A stretch of DNA of 64,000 nt from Planctomycetota bacterium. Its GTDB lineage: Bacteria; Planctomycetota; J058; JAJDCP01. Within the stretch, counting starts at the first letter, position 1. Each line of letters begins with the position of its first letter. The position numbers were made by a program, and so were the translations under genes. The stretch is from the NCBI GenBank assembly GCA_029260765.1, contig JAJDCP010000159.1, forward strand, positions 1-64,000, given 5' to 3'. This document shows, piece after piece, positions 61,038-64,000 of the stretch. The notes below the pieces were generated by a model. The model had not been told where the DNA came from. It ran no database searches and worked only from the letters and a program-made list of their open reading frames with translations.

Positions 61038-62408
61038 TCAGACCACTTCGCCCGTCAGCGACAGGCCTGTGGCCTTGGTGATGCGCACATCGAGATAGTC
61101 GCCGGGCTTGATGCTCTCGCTGACCGGAAAATGCACCAGCCGGTACCAGGAGTCACGGCCCGTGAGCATGGCGGCGTTGCGCTTCGAGACCCCCTCGGTC
61201 AACACCCGCACGCTGCTGCCGATACTGGCCGCATACTTCCGCCGGCTGATCGCCTGCTGAGCAGCCAGCATGCGTTGCTGGCGCTCTTTCTTCAGCTCTT
61301 CGGGCACATCGTCGACCAGCTCGCTGGCCGCTGGCGTCCCCTCACGCGGAGAATAGCGAAACACGAACGAGCCCTGGAACTGCACGCGCTCGAGCAGCTC
61401 GAGCGACTCTTCGAAGTCCGCATCGGTCTCGCCCGGGAAGCCGAGGATCCAGTCGGTCGCCAACTCGAGCTCGGGACAGATCTCTTTGCCCTCGCTGACC
61501 AACGCCAGGTAGCGCTCTTTTGTGTAGAGCCGGTTCATCGCTTTGAGCACGCGGTTGCTGCCCGACTGCACGGGTAGATGCAGGTAGGGCATCACTTTGT
61601 CGCACTCGGCCATCACCCGCCACAGATCGCGGGTCATGAACATCGGATACGAAGTGATGAAGCGCAGCCGCTGCAGCCCCTGAACTTCGTTGAGAACCTC
61701 GAGCAGCTGGGAAAAACGCGGCCGCCCGTCGAGACGCTTGCCGTAGGAGTTGACTGTCTGGCCGAGCAGCGTGACCTCGCTGACGCCGTCGCCCACCAGC
61801 CGCAACACTTCGTCGTGGATCTCGCGCACCGGCTTGGAGATCTCGCTGCCACGGGTCTTGGGCACCACGCAATAGGTGCAGGCCATATCGCAGCCGCGCA
61901 TCACCGACACGAACGCCTTGAAAGGCTCCGGGCGCGTGAGGACATCGCGCTCTTCAGGCATGCGGCGGTCGATGTCCAGAGCCACCACCGGCTTGTGCTG
62001 TGTTTGCACCTGCTCGAGCAACGCGGGCACATCGGAAAAGTGACGCGTCCCGGCCACCAGGTCGACATGGGGTGCGCGCTCGCGGATCCGCGAGCCTTCG
62101 TTCTGCGCCATGCAGCCGATCACGCCGATGGCCACCTCCGGCCGCTGACGTTTGACGTGGGCGAGCTGGCCGAGCCTGGACCAGACCTTGTCTTCGGCGT
62201 GCTGGCGCACACTGCAAGTATTGAAGAGGATGACATCGGCGTCCATGCGGTCGTGACAGAGCACATAACCCTTGCGCTGCAGGCCCGCCAGGACCAGCTC
62301 GCTGTCGACCAGGTTCATCTGGCAGCCGAAAGACTCGAAGTAGACTTTGCGGGTCGCCCGCGCGGCGGGCAGCCCCAGGGTCTGGCGGATCAACTGTTCG
62401 CTGTTCAT
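61038..62408 (-). CDS. miaB: tRNA-2-methylthio-N6-isopentenyladenosine synthase MiaB
   Basis: This 456-residue radical-SAM methylthiotransferase has the N-terminal cluster cysteines in FGCQMN, NTCSVRQ and GCMAQ, then the radical-SAM motif CDMACTYC. A TRAM domain closes it (about 385-456). It adds the methylthio group at A37 of tRNAs that read UNN codons. The ATG at 62408 follows GAGGAG; the same frame runs far upstream as antisense of the baseplate gene, which is not coding. The length is normal. Confidence 0.96.
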   Translation of the reverse strand: MNSEQLIRQTLGLPAARATRKVYFESFGCQMNLVDSELVLAGLQRKGYVLCHDRMDADVILFNTCSVRQHAEDKVWSRLGQLAHVKRQRPEVAIGVIGCMAQNEGSRIRERAPHVDLVAGTRHFSDVPALLEQVQTQHKPVVALDIDRRMPEERDVLTRPEPFKAFVSVMRGCDMACTYCVVPKTRGSEISKPVREIHDEVLRLVGDGVSEVTLLGQTVNSYGKRLDGRPRFSQLLEVLNEVQGLQRLRFITSYPMFMTRDLWRVMAECDKVMPYLHLPVQSGSNRVLKAMNRLYTKERYLALVSEGKEICPELELATDWILGFPGETDADFEESLELLERVQFQGSFVFRYSPREGTPAASELVDDVPEELKKERQQRMLAAQQAISRRKYAASIGSSVRVLTEGVSKRNAAMLTGRDSWYRLVHFPVSESIKPGDYLDVRITKATGLSLTGEVV

Positions 62409-62546
62409 GGCAGGCTCCTCTCGCGGCTGCGGGCGGCCGACTATGGCACAAGCCCGACCAGTGGTCAATACTTCTAGAACCAAGCGCCCCGTTGAGATGC
62501 GCCCGCCGATCCGGTATAAATTCGGTTCCATCCACAAGCGACGAAG

Positions 62547-64000
62547 ATGGCGAGCCGCAGTCCACTCCCCGTCCCTCTGGTCGACGACCGAGACCGCGAG
62601 CAGCTCCGCGAAGAACTGTTGCGCCTGGCGGGGGAGTACGCCCGCGGCTGGAGCACGCGCGAGTTCGGCCCGGGCATGGCTCTCGTCGAGCTGATCGCTT
62701 TCCAGAACGGCATCGCCATCGAACGCCTCAACGGCTTCGCCGGCAAGGCCTTCCTCGAAACCCTGAACCTGGTGGGGCTCGCATTGCGACCGCGCATCGC
62801 GGCCCGAGCCATGGTCCATCTGCGGCCGGTCGCAGGCATACCGGCCGAGGGAAGCTGGGTCCCGCAAGGCACTCCGATCGCCAGCGAAGAGGAAGAAGCC
62901 GACTCCGGCCCCATCGTCTTCGAGACCTCGCGCGCGGTGCGCGTCAGCAGCCGGCGACTGATCGGGGCCTTCAGCCGGGTCGGGCACAGCTACGCCGACC
63001 ACAGCAGCGCGCTGGCCAGCGGCGAGAGCTTTGTGCTCTTTGACGGCCTGAGGCCCGTGCGTTCGCGCCTGTTCATCAGCGACGAACGCCTGTCGCTGCT
63101 GCTCGATGAAGGGCAACTCGACGTGTTTGTCGAGCTCACCGACCTTGAAGATCCGCTGCCCCTGGCTGAGCGCATGATCTGGGAATTCTGGGACGGCCAG
63201 GCCTGGATCGAGGTGGGGGCAGAGACACTGCCGCCGCTGGCCGGGCCTCTGGGAATCCGCCAGGGCTTCCGCCTGCGCGGACCTCTGCCGGTCGCCGAAG
63301 ACGTCCAGTTCCCCTTGCTTTTCCAATGCAACCACGAGGGGATGTGGCTGAAGCTCGAGCTCGACAAACCGCTGCTCGATGCCGAGCTCGCCTATGGCAA
63401 CGCCGCCTCCATTCTGCTGCGCGTCGAGGCACCCGAAGCCGGCATTCGGCCCGATTGTGCGGTGCGTTTCGACCCCCAGACCGGCTACGAGTCCCTGTTC
63501 CTCGGCGAATCCTTCAAGCCCCTGGGCGAGGCTCCCAGTTTTGACAGCGCGTTCTACCTCGCTGCCGAAGATGCCTTTGGACGCGCCGACGCGCGCATCC
63601 AGGTCGACTTCACTTTGGTCAGCCGGGGAGACAATCCCGCCTCGCTGCCATCGCCGCAATTGATCCTGAAATGGGAATTCTACGACGGTGAAGAGTGGGT
63701 CGAGCTCGGCACCTCGACGCCCTATGGCGTGCACTCCACACGCCCCGACTTCTACTTCTACGACTCGACCCAGGGCTTCTACTGGAGCGGGACCGTGGGC
63801 TTTGAGCGTCCCGCCACCTGGACGGCGAACAGCGTGCGCAACCTGCGCGCCCACTGGCTGCGATGCCGCATCCATGCGGGCGACTACGGCAAGCCCGAGA
63901 CACTGGTGATCGGCCCGGACGGCATCGACTGGCGGGCCAGCCAGCCGGTCTCTCCGCCCGAGATCTCCAAGTTGACCATACGCTACAGCGGTGTGCTCGA
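62547..64000 (+). CDS. Baseplate-assembly J-like protein (partial at window end)
   Basis: The frame stays open from the ATG at 62547 to the end (484 codons), with GACGAAG upstream. The start LVDDRDREQLREELLRLA, then FGPGMALVELIAFQNGIAIERLN, resembles baseplate J/TIGR02243-like proteins of phage tails, R-type tailocins and extracellular contractile injection systems. The rest is beta-rich with repeated IxxEFWDGQAWIEV and LKWEFYDGEEWVEL. It is divergent from miaB, with 138 bp between them. More injection-system genes would be expected past the edge. Confidence 0.7.
   Translation, partial: MASRSPLPVPLVDDRDREQLREELLRLAGEYARGWSTREFGPGMALVELIAFQNGIAIERLNGFAGKAFLETLNLVGLALRPRIAARAMVHLRPVAGIPAEGSWVPQGTPIASEEEEADSGPIVFETSRAVRVSSRRLIGAFSRVGHSYADHSSALASGESFVLFDGLRPVRSRLFISDERLSLLLDEGQLDVFVELTDLEDPLPLAERMIWEFWDGQAWIEVGAETLPPLAGPLGIRQGFRLRGPLPVAEDVQFPLLFQCNHEGMWLKLELDKPLLDAELAYGNAASILLRVEAPEAGIRPDCAVRFDPQTGYESLFLGESFKPLGEAPSFDSAFYLAAEDAFGRADARIQVDFTLVSRGDNPASLPSPQLILKWEFYDGEEWVELGTSTPYGVHSTRPDFYFYDSTQGFYWSGTVGFERPATWTANSVRNLRAHWLRCRIHAGDYGKPETLVIGPDGIDWRASQPVSPPEISKLTIRYSGVL

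Noticed and set aside
61038..63875. A 945-codon minus-strand frame extending MiaB upstream
   Set aside because: MiaB homology begins at the ATG at 62408 with a good ribosome site; the rest is antisense of the baseplate-like gene.

Overview
The window is GC-rich bacterial DNA with dense, mostly co-directional genes, lipoprotein signals and Shine-Dalgarno sites. Several traits point to a free-living Gram-negative-type bacterium, most likely of the Planctomycetota or a neighbouring PVC/FCB-like lineage: a MoxR/DUF58/von Willebrand operon that also carries PQQ-propeller and prenyltransferase-repeat proteins, several sulfotransferases, eukaryote-like families (a GT31 galactosyltransferase, an EF-hand protein, a DAF-36-like Rieske oxygenase, an SLC12-type transporter), and PPi-type phosphofructokinase motifs. 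This placement comes from family recall and was not computed.

Layout. 0-1 kb: a mobile intergenic repeat and a GST-like gene. 1.3-18.2 kb: one long plus-strand cluster (MoxR ATPase, DUF58, two vWA membrane proteins, PQQ-like protein, alpha-toroid repeat protein, DUF4175-like membrane protein, 902-residue periplasmic coiled coil, and two tandem small secreted paralogues, one split by an in-frame UGA). It looks like an envelope-associated AAA+/vWA machine. 18.3-18.9 kb: greA and tRNA-Arg(CCU). 19.1-21.1 kb: an accessory trio (TIGR04255-like protein, HEAT-like protein, unknown). 21.5-25.4 kb: an RRM RNA-binding protein, facing remnants of a glycosyltransferase and an O-methyltransferase, and a HprK-like kinase with a nucleotidyltransferase. 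25.6-31.4 kb: SLC12-like transporter, CorA, RimK and an aspartoacylase-type hydrolase. 31.4-32.1 kb: a RHH/PIN toxin-antitoxin pair. 32.9-39.9 kb: a heavy-metal RND efflux operon (small Cys protein, CzcC-, CzcB- and CzcA-type proteins, His-rich lipoprotein).

39.9-40.2 kb is a patch of intergenic repeats, followed by a Cys-rich gene pair, an FKBP lipoprotein, a DnaJ-type zinc-finger membrane protein, an EF-hand protein, a VOC protein, alanine racemase and three small envelope proteins. 49.1-58.5 kb holds a putative sulfated-glycan locus: GlfT2-like glycosyltransferase, two sulfotransferases, an ABC exporter and a GT31-GT2 fusion. 58.7-62.4 kb holds PPi-type phosphofructokinase, a Rieske oxygenase and MiaB. 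The window ends inside a baseplate-J-like gene, which suggests a phage-tail-like or contractile injection locus beyond the edge.

The strongest leads are the 17-kb MoxR/vWA cluster with a GspK/HhH-like domain embedded in its BatA-like protein, the conserved-but-interrupted small paralogue, the intergenic repeat family, the GT31-GT2/sulfotransferase locus and the DAF-36-like oxygenase. All functions come from motif reading; no database search was run.
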